From the NCBI RefSeq assembly GCF_039538765.1, contig NZ_BAABCJ010000002.1:496001-560000 (forward strand): a DNA stretch of 64,000 nt, in the 5' to 3' direction. The notes beneath the pieces are model-generated. The model was not told the origin of the DNA. It saw only the letters and a list, made by a program, of their open reading frames with translations, and ran no database searches. This document shows, piece after piece, positions 1-9,206 of the stretch (position 1 is its first letter; each line of letters begins with the position of its first letter). The position numbers and the translations under genes are program-made. The DNA comes from Zhihengliuella alba (lineage in GTDB: Bacteria; Actinomycetota; Actinomycetes; Actinomycetales; Micrococcaceae).

Positions 1-1466
1 CCTCGGAGCTGTACCTGCGGGACGCGGTGTACTTCCACCATCCCGGCTACATGGCCCACCTGAACTGCCCGGTCGCCATCCCCGCCGTCGCCGCCGAGGC
101 CCTCGTGACCAGCGTGAACAGCTCCCTGGACACCTGGGACCAGAGCGCGGGCGCCACCCTGATCGAGCGTCGGCTGGTGCAGTGGACGGCCGGGCTGATC
201 GGCTTCGGGGCCGCCAGCGCCCCCGGCACCGGCCCGTCCGGGTCGGGCACCGCCTCCGGCACCGGCACCTCCCCGGACGGCATCTTCACCTCCGGCGGCA
301 CGCAGTCGAACCTGCAGGCGATGCTGATCGCCCGCAACCACGCCGTGGCCGGGCTCCCGGGACCGCTGCACGCCCGGCTCGCGGACCTGCGGATCTATGC
401 CAGCGCCGAATCGCACTTCAGCATCGCCAACGCCGCAGCGATGCTGGGACTCGGCACCGACGCCGTGGTGCCCGTGGCCACGGACTCCGCGCACCGGATG
501 GACGCCGAGGCCCTCGCCGCCCGCCTCGCCGAGGGCGCGGCCGCCGGGACCCGCCCGATGGCGATCGTCGCGACGGCGGGCACCACCGACTTCGGCGCGA
601 TCGATCCGCTGCCGGAGCTCCGCCGCCTCGCCGACCAGCACGGGGCCTGGCTCCACGTGGACGCCGCCTACGGCTGCGGCCTGCTGGTCTCGCCCGGCCA
701 CCGGCACCTGCTGGACGGCGTCGAACGGGCCGACTCGGTGACGGTCGACTTCCACAAGTCCTTCTTCCAGCCCATCGGCTCCAGCGCTCTGATCCTGCGC
801 GACGGCCGGCTGTTCGGCCACGTCACGCACTATGCGGACTACCTGAACCCGGCAGCGGAGGCGGGGACCGTCCCGAACCAGGTGGACAAGTCGCTGCAGA
901 CCACGCGCCGGTTCGACGCCCTGAAGCTGTGGGTGACGCTGCGCTCGATGGGAGCCGGGGCGATCGGCGCGATGTTCGACGAGCTGATCGACCTGGCGGC
1001 CGCGGCGGGCGACTCCGTGCGCCGCCACCCGGACCTCGAGCTCGCCGCCGACGTTCAGCTGACCACCGTGGTGTTCCGCTACGCGCCGCGGCACGCGGGC
1101 CTCGACGCGGCCGGCCTGGACGCCCTGCAGGACGCCGTCCGGGCCGAGCTCTACGCGTCCGGCCGGGCCATGGTCGCCGCGACCACCGTCCGCGGCACGG
1201 GTGCCGGCACCGGCGGCGGCGCCACTGCAGCGGCCGCCCCGGATGCCGGCGCCCGCCACCTCAAGCTCACCCTGCTCAACCCGCGCACCACCCTGGCCGA
1301 TGTGGAGGAGGTGGTCGCCGCGGTCGTGCGCCACGGCGAGCGCCTGCTCTCCGCCGGCGGACCCGCCGCCCACGGGACCGCCACCCGCGAGACCGCCACC
1401 CATGAGACCACTGTCCGAGAGACCGCCTCCCATGAGGCCGCCCGAGCCGAAGGAGGCGCCCGATGA
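1..1466 (+). CDS. desA: PLP-dependent decarboxylase of siderophore biosynthesis (DesA-like), 5'-truncated by the window
   Basis: Group II PLP decarboxylase, expected to make cadaverine from lysine (or a related diamine) for a hydroxamate siderophore. The reading frame is open from base 3 with no start, so the N-terminus, roughly 70 residues by memory of the family, lies outside. Visible motifs are the FHHP segment near the left edge, TSGGTQSN, HVDAAYG and the PLP-binding lysine in DFHKSFF (codon 756-758). The C-terminus carries four 5-residue repeats (TATRE/TATHE/TTVRE/TASHE), likely a disordered tail. The stop overlaps the next start as ATGA, with AGGAGG at 1451-1456, so it is translationally coupled to the hydroxylase. 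Substrate (lysine versus diaminobutyrate) is inferred from the operon. Confidence 0.88.
   Translation, partial: SELYLRDAVYFHHPGYMAHLNCPVAIPAVAAEALVTSVNSSLDTWDQSAGATLIERRLVQWTAGLIGFGAASAPGTGPSGSGTASGTGTSPDGIFTSGGTQSNLQAMLIARNHAVAGLPGPLHARLADLRIYASAESHFSIANAAAMLGLGTDAVVPVATDSAHRMDAEALAARLAEGAAAGTRPMAIVATAGTTDFGAIDPLPELRRLADQHGAWLHVDAAYGCGLLVSPGHRHLLDGVERADSVTVDFHKSFFQPIGSSALILRDGRLFGHVTHYADYLNPAAEAGTVPNQVDKSLQTTRRFDALKLWVTLRSMGAGAIGAMFDELIDLAAAAGDSVRRHPDLELAADVQLTTVVFRYAPRHAGLDAAGLDALQDAVRAELYASGRAMVAATTVRGTGAGTGGGATAAAAPDAGARHLKLTLLNPRTTLADVEEVVAAVVRHGERLLSAGGPAAHGTATRETATHETTVRETASHEAARAEGGAR
1377..1436 (+). repeat. In-frame 15-bp tandem repeat, four units, end of desA
   Basis: Units at 1377-1391, 1392-1406, 1407-1421 and 1422-1436. 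The first, second and fourth share ACC-GCC-(A/T)CC-C; the third has diverged. It codes the TATRE-like C-terminal repeat. Confidence 0.8.
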
Positions 1467-2989
1467 CCGCCGCGCAGCCCGACCACCCGTCCCCCGCGTC
1501 CCGCCGCTCGGAGGCCGTCTACGACGCCGTGGGCGTCGGCGCCGGCCCGTTCAACCTCGGCTTCGCCGCCCTGGCGCAGGGCAGCGGGCTGGACGTCGCC
1601 GTGTTCGATGCGAACGAGTCGTTCGCGTGGCACCCCGGCATGATGCTGCCGGGCACGCACCTGCAGGTCCCGTTCATGGCGGACCTCGTCACCATGGCGG
1701 ACCCCACGCACCCGCTGTCCTTCCTGAACTACCTCAAGCGCCACGGCCGGATCTACCCGTTCTACATCCGCGAGGACTTCTACGCCCTCCGTGCCGAGTA
1801 CAACGCCTATCTGGCGTGGGCCGCCGCGGAGCTGCCGTCCGTCCGCTTCGGCCACGCGGTCACGGAGTGCCGGCACGACGGCGACGCGTACGTCCTGACG
1901 GTCCGCGCGCCCGAGGGCCCGCTCACGGTGCGCGCCCAGCACCTGGTGCTCGGCACCGGCACCCAGCCGTACGTCCCGGACACCGTGGACCCGGTGGCGC
2001 TGGCCTCCGGGACCGTCCTCCACACCAGCGAGTACACGCGCCGGCGGGCGGAGCTCCTCGCGGCCGGGACCGGCTCGATGGCCGCGTCGTCGGCCGCGTC
2101 GTCGGCCGATCCCGGGGCCGGTCCCGGGGCCGGTCCCGCGGCCGAGGCGGACGCCGGTTCGAGGAGCGCGACGCCGCCGCGGCGGATCGCGGTGATCGGC
2201 AGCGGCCAGTCCGCGGCCGAGGTGGTGGCGGACCTGCTGGAGAACCTCGGCACCCTCCCCGACGGGACGGAGCAGGAACTGGTGTGGGCCACCCGCTCCT
2301 CCCGGTTCTTCCCGCTGGAGTACACCAAGCTCACGCTCGAGATGACGTCTCCGGACTACATCGACCACTTCCACGGCCTGCCGCAGTCCGTCCGCGACCG
2401 TCTCTCCGCCGAGCAGAAGGGCCTCTACAAGGGCATCAACGCCGACCTGATCGACCACCTGCACGAGCTGTTGTACCAGCGCAGCCTGGAGCCAGACTGG
2501 TCGCCGGGCCGCGTGCGGCTGCTGACCTCCACCGCGCTGGAGGCCGCGGAGGCGATCTCCGGCGGCGGCGTGAGCCTGCTGCTCTCCCACGAGGAGGATG
2601 GCGGCGCGCACCGGCTCGACGCCGACGCCGTGGTGCTCGCGACCGGGTACCGGTACGCCGAGCCCGAGTTCCTCGACGGGGTCGCCGAGCGGATCCGCCG
2701 GCTCCCGGACGGCCGCCTGGACGTCGACCGCGAGTACTCCGTCGGCGTCCACGGCGACATCCTCGTGCAGAACGCCGAGCTGCACACCCACGGCTTCACG
2801 GCCCCCGACCTCGGCATGGGCGCCTACCGCAACTCCGTGATCGTCAACCGTCTGGCCGGCCGCGAGGTCTACCCGGTGGAGCGGCGCATCGCGTTCCAGG
2901 AGTTCGGCACGCCCCAGCCCGCCACCACCACCCCTTCCCCCGCTCCCGCCCACCCCCACGCCCACGCCGTCCAGGAGGCCGCCCGATGA
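1463..2989 (+). CDS. desB: Lysine/diamine N-monooxygenase (siderophore N-hydroxylase, DesB/IucD family)
   Basis: Flavin-dependent N-hydroxylase producing N-hydroxycadaverine (or N6-hydroxylysine). FAD-binding GVGAGPFNLGF lies near residue 25, an NADPH-binding GSGQSAAEV near residue 247, and ATGYRY towards the C-terminus. At 508 residues it is longer than the usual 430-450. The excess is a low-complexity Ala/Ser/Gly/Pro insert just before the NADPH motif (bases about 2080-2160, built on 12-bp repeats) and a Pro/His-rich tail. Start ATG 1463 overlaps the desA stop; the stop overlaps the next ATG, again behind AGGAGG (2973-2978). Diamine rather than lysine as substrate is inferred from the decarboxylase upstream. 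Confidence 0.9.
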   Translation: MTAAQPDHPSPASRRSEAVYDAVGVGAGPFNLGFAALAQGSGLDVAVFDANESFAWHPGMMLPGTHLQVPFMADLVTMADPTHPLSFLNYLKRHGRIYPFYIREDFYALRAEYNAYLAWAAAELPSVRFGHAVTECRHDGDAYVLTVRAPEGPLTVRAQHLVLGTGTQPYVPDTVDPVALASGTVLHTSEYTRRRAELLAAGTGSMAASSAASSADPGAGPGAGPAAEADAGSRSATPPRRIAVIGSGQSAAEVVADLLENLGTLPDGTEQELVWATRSSRFFPLEYTKLTLEMTSPDYIDHFHGLPQSVRDRLSAEQKGLYKGINADLIDHLHELLYQRSLEPDWSPGRVRLLTSTALEAAEAISGGGVSLLLSHEEDGGAHRLDADAVVLATGYRYAEPEFLDGVAERIRRLPDGRLDVDREYSVGVHGDILVQNAELHTHGFTAPDLGMGAYRNSVIVNRLAGREVYPVERRIAFQEFGTPQPATTTPSPAPAHPHAHAVQEAAR

Positions 2990-5550
2990 CCACCGAAGCC
3001 CTCGCCACCACCGCCACCCCGTCCACCGAGGCCGCCGACACCCCTTCCACCGGTACCCCGTCCGCCGGGGCTGCCCCCGGCGAGTCCAGCCCCGCCGGTA
3101 CCACCCTCACCGACGTCGCTCCCGCTGCTTCCTCCGCGCACGCCGGCGCGGCGGCCGCCGCTGCCGACCGAGCCTTCGCATTCCGCCCGGTGGACGCCGA
3201 GGCCGATGCGGAGACCCTGCACCGCTGGATCGCCACCGAGCACGCGCGTTTCTGGGGCATGCCCGACGCCACGGTGGAGGAGATCGGTGCGGAGTACGCG
3301 CGTCTGGCCGCCTCCCCGCACCACCGCGCCCTCGTGGCCGAGACGGAGGCCGGTCCGGCGTTCCTGGCCGAGGTCTACGATCCCCGGCACTCCCAGCTCG
3401 CCGGACAGTACGTCTGGCGCCCCGGCGACACCGGGCTGCATCTGCTCCTGCCCGAGCCCGACGGCGCGGCCGTGCCCGGGTTCAGCCAGGCCGCCATGGA
3501 GGCGGCGGTCGAGCACGTCTTCGCCGACCCGGCGGCGGCGCGGATCGTCGTGGAGCCGGATGCCCGCAACACCGCCGTCCACGCACTGAACTCGCGGGTC
3601 GGGTTCCGTCCCGCCGGGCGGGTGGACCTCCCCGAGCACGACGGCGAGCCCGCCAAGCGCGCGTTGCTCTCCTTCCTGGAGCGGAAGGACTTCGCCCGCG
3701 CCACGGGACGTCCCAGCACCATCGCCGCCCATCTGGACCCGGCCCGCTGGCAGGCCGCGCACCGGCACGTGCTCGCCAAGGCCCTCGGCGAGTTCGCGCA
3801 CGAGCGTCTGCTGGAGCCGGAGCGGGTCGCACCCGCGGCCAGGGAGACCGGCACCGAGCGCGCGGTGTACCGCGTGCGGGCGGCGAGCGACGGCGTCGTG
3901 CACGAGTACCGCTTCGCCGCGACGCGGCACCTGCTCAACCACTGGCGGGTGGACCCGGACTCGCTGGAGCATCTCGAGGACGGCGAGCCGGCCGGCGTGG
4001 ACGCCCAGGAGTTCGTGGTCTCCTTCCGGGGGCCGCTGGGCCTGAGCGCCGCGCAGCTGCCCGTCTACATCGAGGAGCTCGGCTCCACGCTCGCGAGCCA
4101 CTGCTACAAGCAGCTGCACTCGGACGCCACGGCGGTGGAGCTCGCCGCCGGGACCGGCGACCCGATCGCGGACTTCCAGCGCCTCGAGGCCGCGATGACG
4201 GAGGGACACCCGTGCTTCGTCGCGAACAACGGACGGCTGGGCCTCGGCGCGCAGGACTACCTGGAGTACGCGCCGGAGACCGGCGCCGCCGCGGCCCTCG
4301 AATGGGTGGGTCTGCACGCGAGCCGGGCGAAGTACTCGGCCGTGGCCGGGTTGGACCACCGCACGCTGCTCCGCGACGAGCTGGGCGCGGCGACCCTGGC
4401 GCGGTTCGACGCGGCGGTCGCGGCCGCCGTCGCCGGCACCGGGCTGGACCCGGAGGAATTCCTGTACCTGCCGGTCCACCCCTGGCAGTGGGAGCACCGC
4501 CTCGCCGTGACCTTCGCTCCGGACGTCGCGACGCGGCACCTGGTGCACCTGGGCGCCAGCGAGGACCTCTACCAGCCGCAGCAGTCCATCCGGACGTTCT
4601 TCAACCGCTCCCGCCCGGAGCGGCACTACGTCAAGACGGCCCTGTCCGTGGTGAACATGGGCTTCCTGCGCGGCCTGAGCGCCAAGTACATGGAGTCGAC
4701 CCCGGCGATCAACGAGTGGCTGGAGGAGCTCGTGGGCTCGGACGCGGAGCTGCACGAGCGGCGCGTGGAACTGCTGCGCGAGGTGGCCGCCGTCGGCTAC
4801 ACCAACCCCCTCTACGCGGCCGCGACGGACGAGTCGTCGGCGCACCGCAAGATGCTCGCGGCGCTGTGGCGCGAGTCGCCGGTAGAGCGGCTGGGCGACG
4901 GCGAGCGGCCGGCCACCATGGCGTCCCTCCTCCACGTCGACGGGCGCGGCCGGTCGCTGGCCGCGGCGCTGATCCGCCGGTCCGGCCTGGATGCCGCCTC
5001 CTGGCTCGAGTGCTACCTCGATGCCTATCTGGTCCCGCTGGTGCACTGCCTGGCGAAGTACAACCTGGTATTCATGCCGCACGGGGAGAACATCATCCTG
5101 GTGCTGCGCGACGGCGTGCCGGACCGCATGCTGATGAAGGATCTGGCCGAGGAGGTCGCCGTCGTCGACGCCGGCGGCGAGGCACGGGTGGAGCTGCCGG
5201 AGCAGGTGGCACGGATCCGCGCCGAGGTCCCGGCGGACCAGCACGTGCTCTCGATCTTCACGGACGTGTTCGACTGCTTCTTCCGGTTCCTCGCGCCCCT
5301 GCTGGCCGAGGAGGGCCTGATCCGCGAGAGCGAGTTCTGGGGTGTGGTCGGCGAGCGCCTCCGCGCGTACCGCGAGCGGAACCCCGACCTCGCCGGTCGG
5401 TTCGACGAGCTCGGCCTGTTCGCCGACGAGTTCGCCCTGTCCTGCCTCAACCGGCTCCAGCTGCGCAACAACCGGCAGATGCTGGACCTCGGCGACCAAG
5501 CGGGCGGACTCATCTACGCGGGGACCCTGGAGAACCCGATCGCGGGCTGA
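2986..5550 (+). CDS. desCD: Fused GNAT acyltransferase and IucA/IucC NIS siderophore synthetase (DesC-DesD fusion)
   Basis: 854-residue bifunctional protein. Residues 1-60 are an Ala/Thr/Ser/Pro-rich unstructured leader. About 63-230 is a GNAT/AlcB-type acyltransferase that would acylate the N-hydroxydiamine. About 247-854 is an IucA/IucC synthetase that joins and cyclises hydroxamate units. Synthetase motifs seen: KQLHSDAT, LPVHPWQWEH, QSIRTFFNRS, KTALSVVNMGF and MPHGEN (about residue 697). In Streptomyces desC and desD are separate genes, so this single protein carries both last steps. ATG 2986 overlaps the hydroxylase stop by ATGA. No transporter or iron-box is visible; the operon promoter lies left of the window. 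The exact product (desferrioxamine B or E type) cannot be read from sequence. Confidence 0.9.
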   Translation: MTTEALATTATPSTEAADTPSTGTPSAGAAPGESSPAGTTLTDVAPAASSAHAGAAAAAADRAFAFRPVDAEADAETLHRWIATEHARFWGMPDATVEEIGAEYARLAASPHHRALVAETEAGPAFLAEVYDPRHSQLAGQYVWRPGDTGLHLLLPEPDGAAVPGFSQAAMEAAVEHVFADPAAARIVVEPDARNTAVHALNSRVGFRPAGRVDLPEHDGEPAKRALLSFLERKDFARATGRPSTIAAHLDPARWQAAHRHVLAKALGEFAHERLLEPERVAPAARETGTERAVYRVRAASDGVVHEYRFAATRHLLNHWRVDPDSLEHLEDGEPAGVDAQEFVVSFRGPLGLSAAQLPVYIEELGSTLASHCYKQLHSDATAVELAAGTGDPIADFQRLEAAMTEGHPCFVANNGRLGLGAQDYLEYAPETGAAAALEWVGLHASRAKYSAVAGLDHRTLLRDELGAATLARFDAAVAAAVAGTGLDPEEFLYLPVHPWQWEHRLAVTFAPDVATRHLVHLGASEDLYQPQQSIRTFFNRSRPERHYVKTALSVVNMGFLRGLSAKYMESTPAINEWLEELVGSDAELHERRVELLREVAAVGYTNPLYAAATDESSAHRKMLAALWRESPVERLGDGERPATMASLLHVDGRGRSLAAALIRRSGLDAASWLECYLDAYLVPLVHCLAKYNLVFMPHGENIILVLRDGVPDRMLMKDLAEEVAVVDAGGEARVELPEQVARIRAEVPADQHVLSIFTDVFDCFFRFLAPLLAEEGLIRESEFWGVVGERLRAYRERNPDLAGRFDELGLFADEFALSCLNRLQLRNNRQMLDLGDQAGGLIYAGTLENPIAG

Positions 5551-5572
5551 TCACGCCCGTCCTCGGTGACGG

Positions 5573-7087
5573 TCAGCCCTCCGAGTAACGGGCGGGGACT
5601 TGGAGGCGGGCCGGGACCCGCTCGCGGATCAGGCGGATGGCCTCCTCGCCCTTTCGGAACGTCGCGGCGAGCAGCGGGACCTCGAAACCGTCCGCGGTCT
5701 GGACGGACACGCCGTCGAGCACATCGTCGTCGTACGTCTCCAGGGCGACGATATCGGTCCACCGGACGAGGATTGATTCGTCGTCCAGCGTCGCCCGGAA
5801 TCCGTCGTCGCCGATGACGAGGCGCGTCGAGCGGGGCTCCCGGGTGACCGTCGCCAGCATCGAGCGGCCGAAGGCCCTGCCGTCGATCGGCGGTGCCGGC
5901 CGGGGGCGGCGGACCGGGGCGACATGGCCGACGGCCGGATCCACAGACTCGTCGAGCGCGTCCTCGGGGAGACCGACCAGCAGCGTCGACTCCAGGGACT
6001 CGAGGCAGCGGCGGACGTCCTCCGGCGTCGCGCCGGTCAGGGCCGCCTCCACGGCCTCCGGCCCGGCTGGCGGCTCGTCGAACAGCAGCGAGTTCGCCTG
6101 CGCGTAGCCGTACTCGATCCGGAGTCCCGGCTCGAGGCGCTCGTGGGCGAGGGCGGCCAGAACCGCGTCGACGTCCTGCGGCGGCAGTCCCCGGTCCCGG
6201 GTCTCGCGCAGGAGACGGAGTGCCGTCTGCGCGATCTCGACGGCGTGCGCGGGGCGGGCGTCGAACGCGATCGTCACGAGATCGGTCTCGCGTGCGAGCT
6301 GGAGACGGTGGGTCTCGGCGCCATAGATCAGCGCGGCCCGCCGCCTCAGTTCCCGGATCAGCCGGCGCTCCAGACACATCAGGACGCCGCTCACCAGGGC
6401 GTCGAGTCCGCTGGACGCGCTGACCGTCCTGAAGGACAGACTCGCCTGGCGCCCGCCCGAGAGATACTCGCACGGGCCCTCCACGACCACCGGCGCCGCG
6501 ACCGGAGGCAGGTTCCGGTCGCCGGACGGGAGCGCGGAGAGGTCTGCCGTCAGGGGCGGTTCCCCGGCCCAGAGCAGGACGGCGTTCTCCCGCACGAAGT
6601 AGGTGCTCGCGTACCGGGCGATCTCCTCGACGGTCAACAGCTCGAGCCAGTCCGAGTCAGCGCTGTTCAGGCCGGCGCCCCGGAGACCCATCGAGTTCAT
6701 CGCGGCCTCCGCGGCGACGGGGTGGACCGGGGACGCCTCGCCCTCGGCCCGGATCACGGCCACCGCGCTGGCCAGCTCCGCGGCCGAGACCCGGCCGTCG
6801 GCGATCCTCCGCAGCGACCCGGCCAGTCCGGTCAGGCTCTCCCCGACGACGTCGCCCGGTCCGGAGAACTCGAACCTCGTGGTGCGCGACTCGACGCAGC
6901 CGTTAGTCGGGTACACCGGCTCGGGCAGCCCGTCCAGGGCCAGGTGCTCGATGACGTGGGTGATCCCTGCGGTCACGCAGCTCTCGTCTCGGGCACCCAC
7001 GCCGAAGATCAAGCTCGTCTGCAGCGGTCCGAGCGGTTCCACTCGGACGGTCCGGACAGCCCCGGCGATCCCTGTTTCAGCGGTCAT
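5573..7087 (-). CDS. M16-type (inverzincin) peptidase-like protein
   Basis: 504 residues. The zinc motif HXXEH is present as HVIEH at residues 44-48, and a candidate third ligand E114 lies in VIRAEGE, in the position of the distal glutamate of pitrilysin-type enzymes, with slightly shorter spacing. Overall identity to known M16 proteins looks low. There is no signal peptide, so it should be cytoplasmic. M16 enzymes usually act as two-domain pairs; the length fits two M16 domains in one chain, the second (from about residue 240) degenerate. Start ATG 7087 follows GGGGGAGAG; a TATGAT box lies at 7120-7125. It runs convergent to the siderophore operon (22-bp gap) and divergent from the PLP enzyme. 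Substrate unknown. Confidence 0.65.
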   Translation of the reverse strand: MTAETGIAGAVRTVRVEPLGPLQTSLIFGVGARDESCVTAGITHVIEHLALDGLPEPVYPTNGCVESRTTRFEFSGPGDVVGESLTGLAGSLRRIADGRVSAAELASAVAVIRAEGEASPVHPVAAEAAMNSMGLRGAGLNSADSDWLELLTVEEIARYASTYFVRENAVLLWAGEPPLTADLSALPSGDRNLPPVAAPVVVEGPCEYLSGGRQASLSFRTVSASSGLDALVSGVLMCLERRLIRELRRRAALIYGAETHRLQLARETDLVTIAFDARPAHAVEIAQTALRLLRETRDRGLPPQDVDAVLAALAHERLEPGLRIEYGYAQANSLLFDEPPAGPEAVEAALTGATPEDVRRCLESLESTLLVGLPEDALDESVDPAVGHVAPVRRPRPAPPIDGRAFGRSMLATVTREPRSTRLVIGDDGFRATLDDESILVRWTDIVALETYDDDVLDGVSVQTADGFEVPLLAATFRKGEEAIRLIRERVPARLQVPARYSEG

Positions 7088-7119
7088 CTCTCCCCCAGGC
7101 CTCGTGCATCAGATGCCTC

Positions 7120-7125
7120 ATCATA
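7120..7125 (-). promoter_or_regulatory. -10 hexamer of the M16 gene
   Basis: TATGAT on the minus strand, about 32 bases before the start codon; a normal leader with a strong Shine-Dalgarno follows. Confidence 0.45.
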
Positions 7126-7225
7126 GGTGGCGCGGAGGGACGCCGGACCCGTTGTCCCAGGACAGAGGCCCGCGTCCCGGGCGCGGGGTCTCCGGGCCCG
7201 CCACGCGAGGGCCGCGGTCGACCCA

Positions 7226-7237
7226 TAAGCTGGACGG
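7226..7237 (+). promoter_or_regulatory. -10 box spaced six bases from ATG 7238 (leaderless promoter)
   Basis: TAAGCT at 7226-7231, then six bases, then ATG. No Shine-Dalgarno is present. Confidence 0.6.
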
Positions 7238-8356
7238 ATGAAGACTGGCTTTCCACGTTCTCAGTCCAGGAGCGCCTGGGTCGACGCCGCCGTACAGGAG
7301 ATCGAGGCCGACGCGACCCGCAGCGCCGACACGCACCTGCACCGGCTCAGTCTCCCGGCGTCGTGGGGTATCGACCTCTACCTCAAGGACGAATCGACCC
7401 ACCGCACCGGCAGCCTCAAGCACCGGCTCGCCCGTTCGCTGTTCCTCTACGGCCTGGTCAACGGGTGGATCACGGAGGAGACCACGATCGTCGAGGCCTC
7501 CAGCGGCAGCACTGCCGTCTCCGAGGCGTACTTCGCCCAGCTGCTCGGACTGGACTTCGTCGCCGTGATGGCGGCCAGCACCAGTGCGGAGAAGATCGAG
7601 CTCATCGAGCAGTTCGGCGGCCGCTGCCAGCTGGTGGACGATCCCGGCGCCGTCTACTCGGTCGCCGAGCGCATCGCCGCGGAGACCAGCGGACACTACA
7701 TGGACCAGTTCACCTACGCGGAGCGGGCCACCGACTGGCGCGGCAACAACAACATCGCCGAGTCCATCTTCGAGCAGCTCTCCGCCGAGCGGCACCCCGT
7801 GCCGGCCTGGATCGTCGTCGGCGCCGGCACCGGGGGCACCAGCGCCACGATCGGCCGCTACGCCCGGTACCACCGCCACGGCAGCCGGCTGGCGGTGGCC
7901 GATCCGGAGGGATCGGCGTTCCTGCCGGCGTGGGAGGCGTGGCACGACGGCGGCGATCCGGCCGCCGTCGTCGGCTCGCCGAGCCGGATCGAGGGCATCG
8001 GGCGGGCCCGGCCCGAGCCGAGCTTCGTCCCCTCGGTGATCGACGTGGTGACCCGGGTGCCGGACGGCGCGTCGGTGGCCGCGATGCGCCACCTGGAGCG
8101 GCGGTTCGGCCTGAGCGCCGGCCCGTCGACGGGCACGAATCTGTGGCTGACGTGGCAGCTCATCGCCGACATGCTGCAGCGGGGCGAACGCGGCAGCGTC
8201 GTCACCCTGCTCTGCGACAGCGGGAACCGCTACCTCCGCAGCTACCGCGACCCCGCCTGGCTGGCCGGCAGGGGCATCGATCCGGAGCCGTTCGACGGCG
8301 TCATCGAGGAGTTCCTGTCCGCGGGCATCTGGTCGGGGCCCGCCCAGGAGGAGTAG
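7238..8356 (+). CDS. PLP-dependent cysteine synthase-family protein, Cds1-like (probable cysteine desulfhydrase)
   Basis: 372-residue fold type II PLP enzyme. The PLP lysine is K61 in GSLKHR. ASSGSTA contacts substrate, and GAGTGGT binds the cofactor phosphate. The DESTHRTGSLKHRLARSLF segment is what I recall for the actinobacterial Cds1 group (M. tuberculosis Rv3684), which releases sulfide and ammonia from cysteine, rather than true CysK/CysM. Cytoplasmic. Monocistronic, with a leaderless-type promoter, and convergent with the phosphatase gene. A cysteine synthase role cannot be excluded. Confidence 0.75.
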   Translation: MKTGFPRSQSRSAWVDAAVQEIEADATRSADTHLHRLSLPASWGIDLYLKDESTHRTGSLKHRLARSLFLYGLVNGWITEETTIVEASSGSTAVSEAYFAQLLGLDFVAVMAASTSAEKIELIEQFGGRCQLVDDPGAVYSVAERIAAETSGHYMDQFTYAERATDWRGNNNIAESIFEQLSAERHPVPAWIVVGAGTGGTSATIGRYARYHRHGSRLAVADPEGSAFLPAWEAWHDGGDPAAVVGSPSRIEGIGRARPEPSFVPSVIDVVTRVPDGASVAAMRHLERRFGLSAGPSTGTNLWLTWQLIADMLQRGERGSVVTLLCDSGNRYLRSYRDPAWLAGRGIDPEPFDGVIEEFLSAGIWSGPAQEE

Positions 8357-8366
8357 GCCGCACGGG

Positions 8367-8404
8367 CCGATCGCCCGGGCAGGGCGAGAGCCCGCTCGGA
8401 TCGG
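8367..8404. terminator. Possible bidirectional hairpin between convergent genes
   Basis: CCGATC (8367-8372) pairs with GATCGG (8399-8404) and inner GGGC with GCCC (8390-8393), with an internal loop. No T-tract. Confidence 0.35.
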
Positions 8405-8405
8405 C

Positions 8406-8448
8406 AACGCGCAGGGCGGAAACGCGCGGGGCGGAAACGGGCGGACAG
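8406..8448. repeat. 15-bp GC-rich tandem repeat in spacer
   Basis: AACGCGCAGGGCGGA (8406-8420), AACGCGCGGGGCGGA (8421-8435), then a partial third unit. It lies in the convergent gap after the Cds1-like gene. Confidence 0.7.
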
Positions 8449-8483
8449 CCCGCGCAGACCGCCCTCGCAGACCTGCCGACGGG

Positions 8484-9206
8484 TCAGCGGAGGAGCCGCC
8501 GGACGGCGTCGATCTCGGCGTCGTCCAGGCCCGCGGCGGTGTCCCCGCCGGGACGGCGCAGGAGCGCCTCCACGTCCGTGGCGTCGAGGAACTCGCGCAA
8601 CCGTCCGAGTTTGGCGTCCAGGATCGGGGCCAGCTCGGCGGGTTCCAGGTGCGATTCGTAGGGGTGCTTGACCGGGCTGACCGCGTGCCACGCGTTGATG
8701 CCGTGCAGCGCGGCGGCGTACTGCTCCTCGATCAGGTCCGTCCGTCCCGCCAGCTGCAGGGCCAGGCTGACGATGAGTCCGGTCCGGTCGCGGCCCGCGG
8801 AGCAGTGGATCACCACGGCACCGTGCTCCCCCGCCGCCGCGAGGTGTCGGAAGACGTCGACGATCCTGTCGGGGAACAACCGGAGGTTGGCGGCGTAGTA
8901 GGCGGGGTCGCTCAGGTACGCGCCCACCTGCGCCATGAATTCCTCGTTGCTCTGGTCCTCGGTCGGGCAGTTGACCACAGTGATCCCGGGCTCCCAGCCC
9001 TCCGGCAGCACGGGGTCGGTGGGGCGGCGCGAGCGCTCCCCCGGGTTCCGGAGGTCGACGACCGTGCGCACGCCGTGGTCCCGCATCTGACGCCACCCGG
9101 CGGGCGACAGCCACTCACTGCGCCGCATCCGGTACAGGCCGCCAGCGACGTGGTGGGCGTTGACGGCGCCGTCCCAGGGCAGGGAGCTGTGGTCAGCCAC
9201 CGTCAT
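8484..9206 (-). CDS. Tyrosine/serine protein phosphatase (PTP-like, CX5R)
   Basis: 240 residues. The phosphatase loop HCSAGRDRTG is intact with catalytic C135 and R141, and DLRNPGE (about residue 51) is typical of the bacterial family that includes M. tuberculosis PtpB. Cytoplasmic and possibly secreted by non-classical routes in relatives; no signal peptide here. ATG 9206 overlaps the stop of the upstream GNAT gene as TGATG, so the pair is one operon with translational coupling. Physiological substrate (protein or phosphoinositide) is not deducible. Confidence 0.82.
   Translation of the reverse strand: MTVADHSSLPWDGAVNAHHVAGGLYRMRRSEWLSPAGWRQMRDHGVRTVVDLRNPGERSRRPTDPVLPEGWEPGITVVNCPTEDQSNEEFMAQVGAYLSDPAYYAANLRLFPDRIVDVFRHLAAAGEHGAVVIHCSAGRDRTGLIVSLALQLAGRTDLIEEQYAAALHGINAWHAVSPVKHPYESHLEPAELAPILDAKLGRLREFLDATDVEALLRRPGGDTAAGLDDAEIDAVRRLLR

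Noticed and set aside
2869..5499. Long open frame antisense to the siderophore synthetase
   Set aside because: Composition mirrors the opposite strand; the plus-strand frame has clear IucA/IucC motifs. Long antisense frames are expected in very GC-rich DNA.
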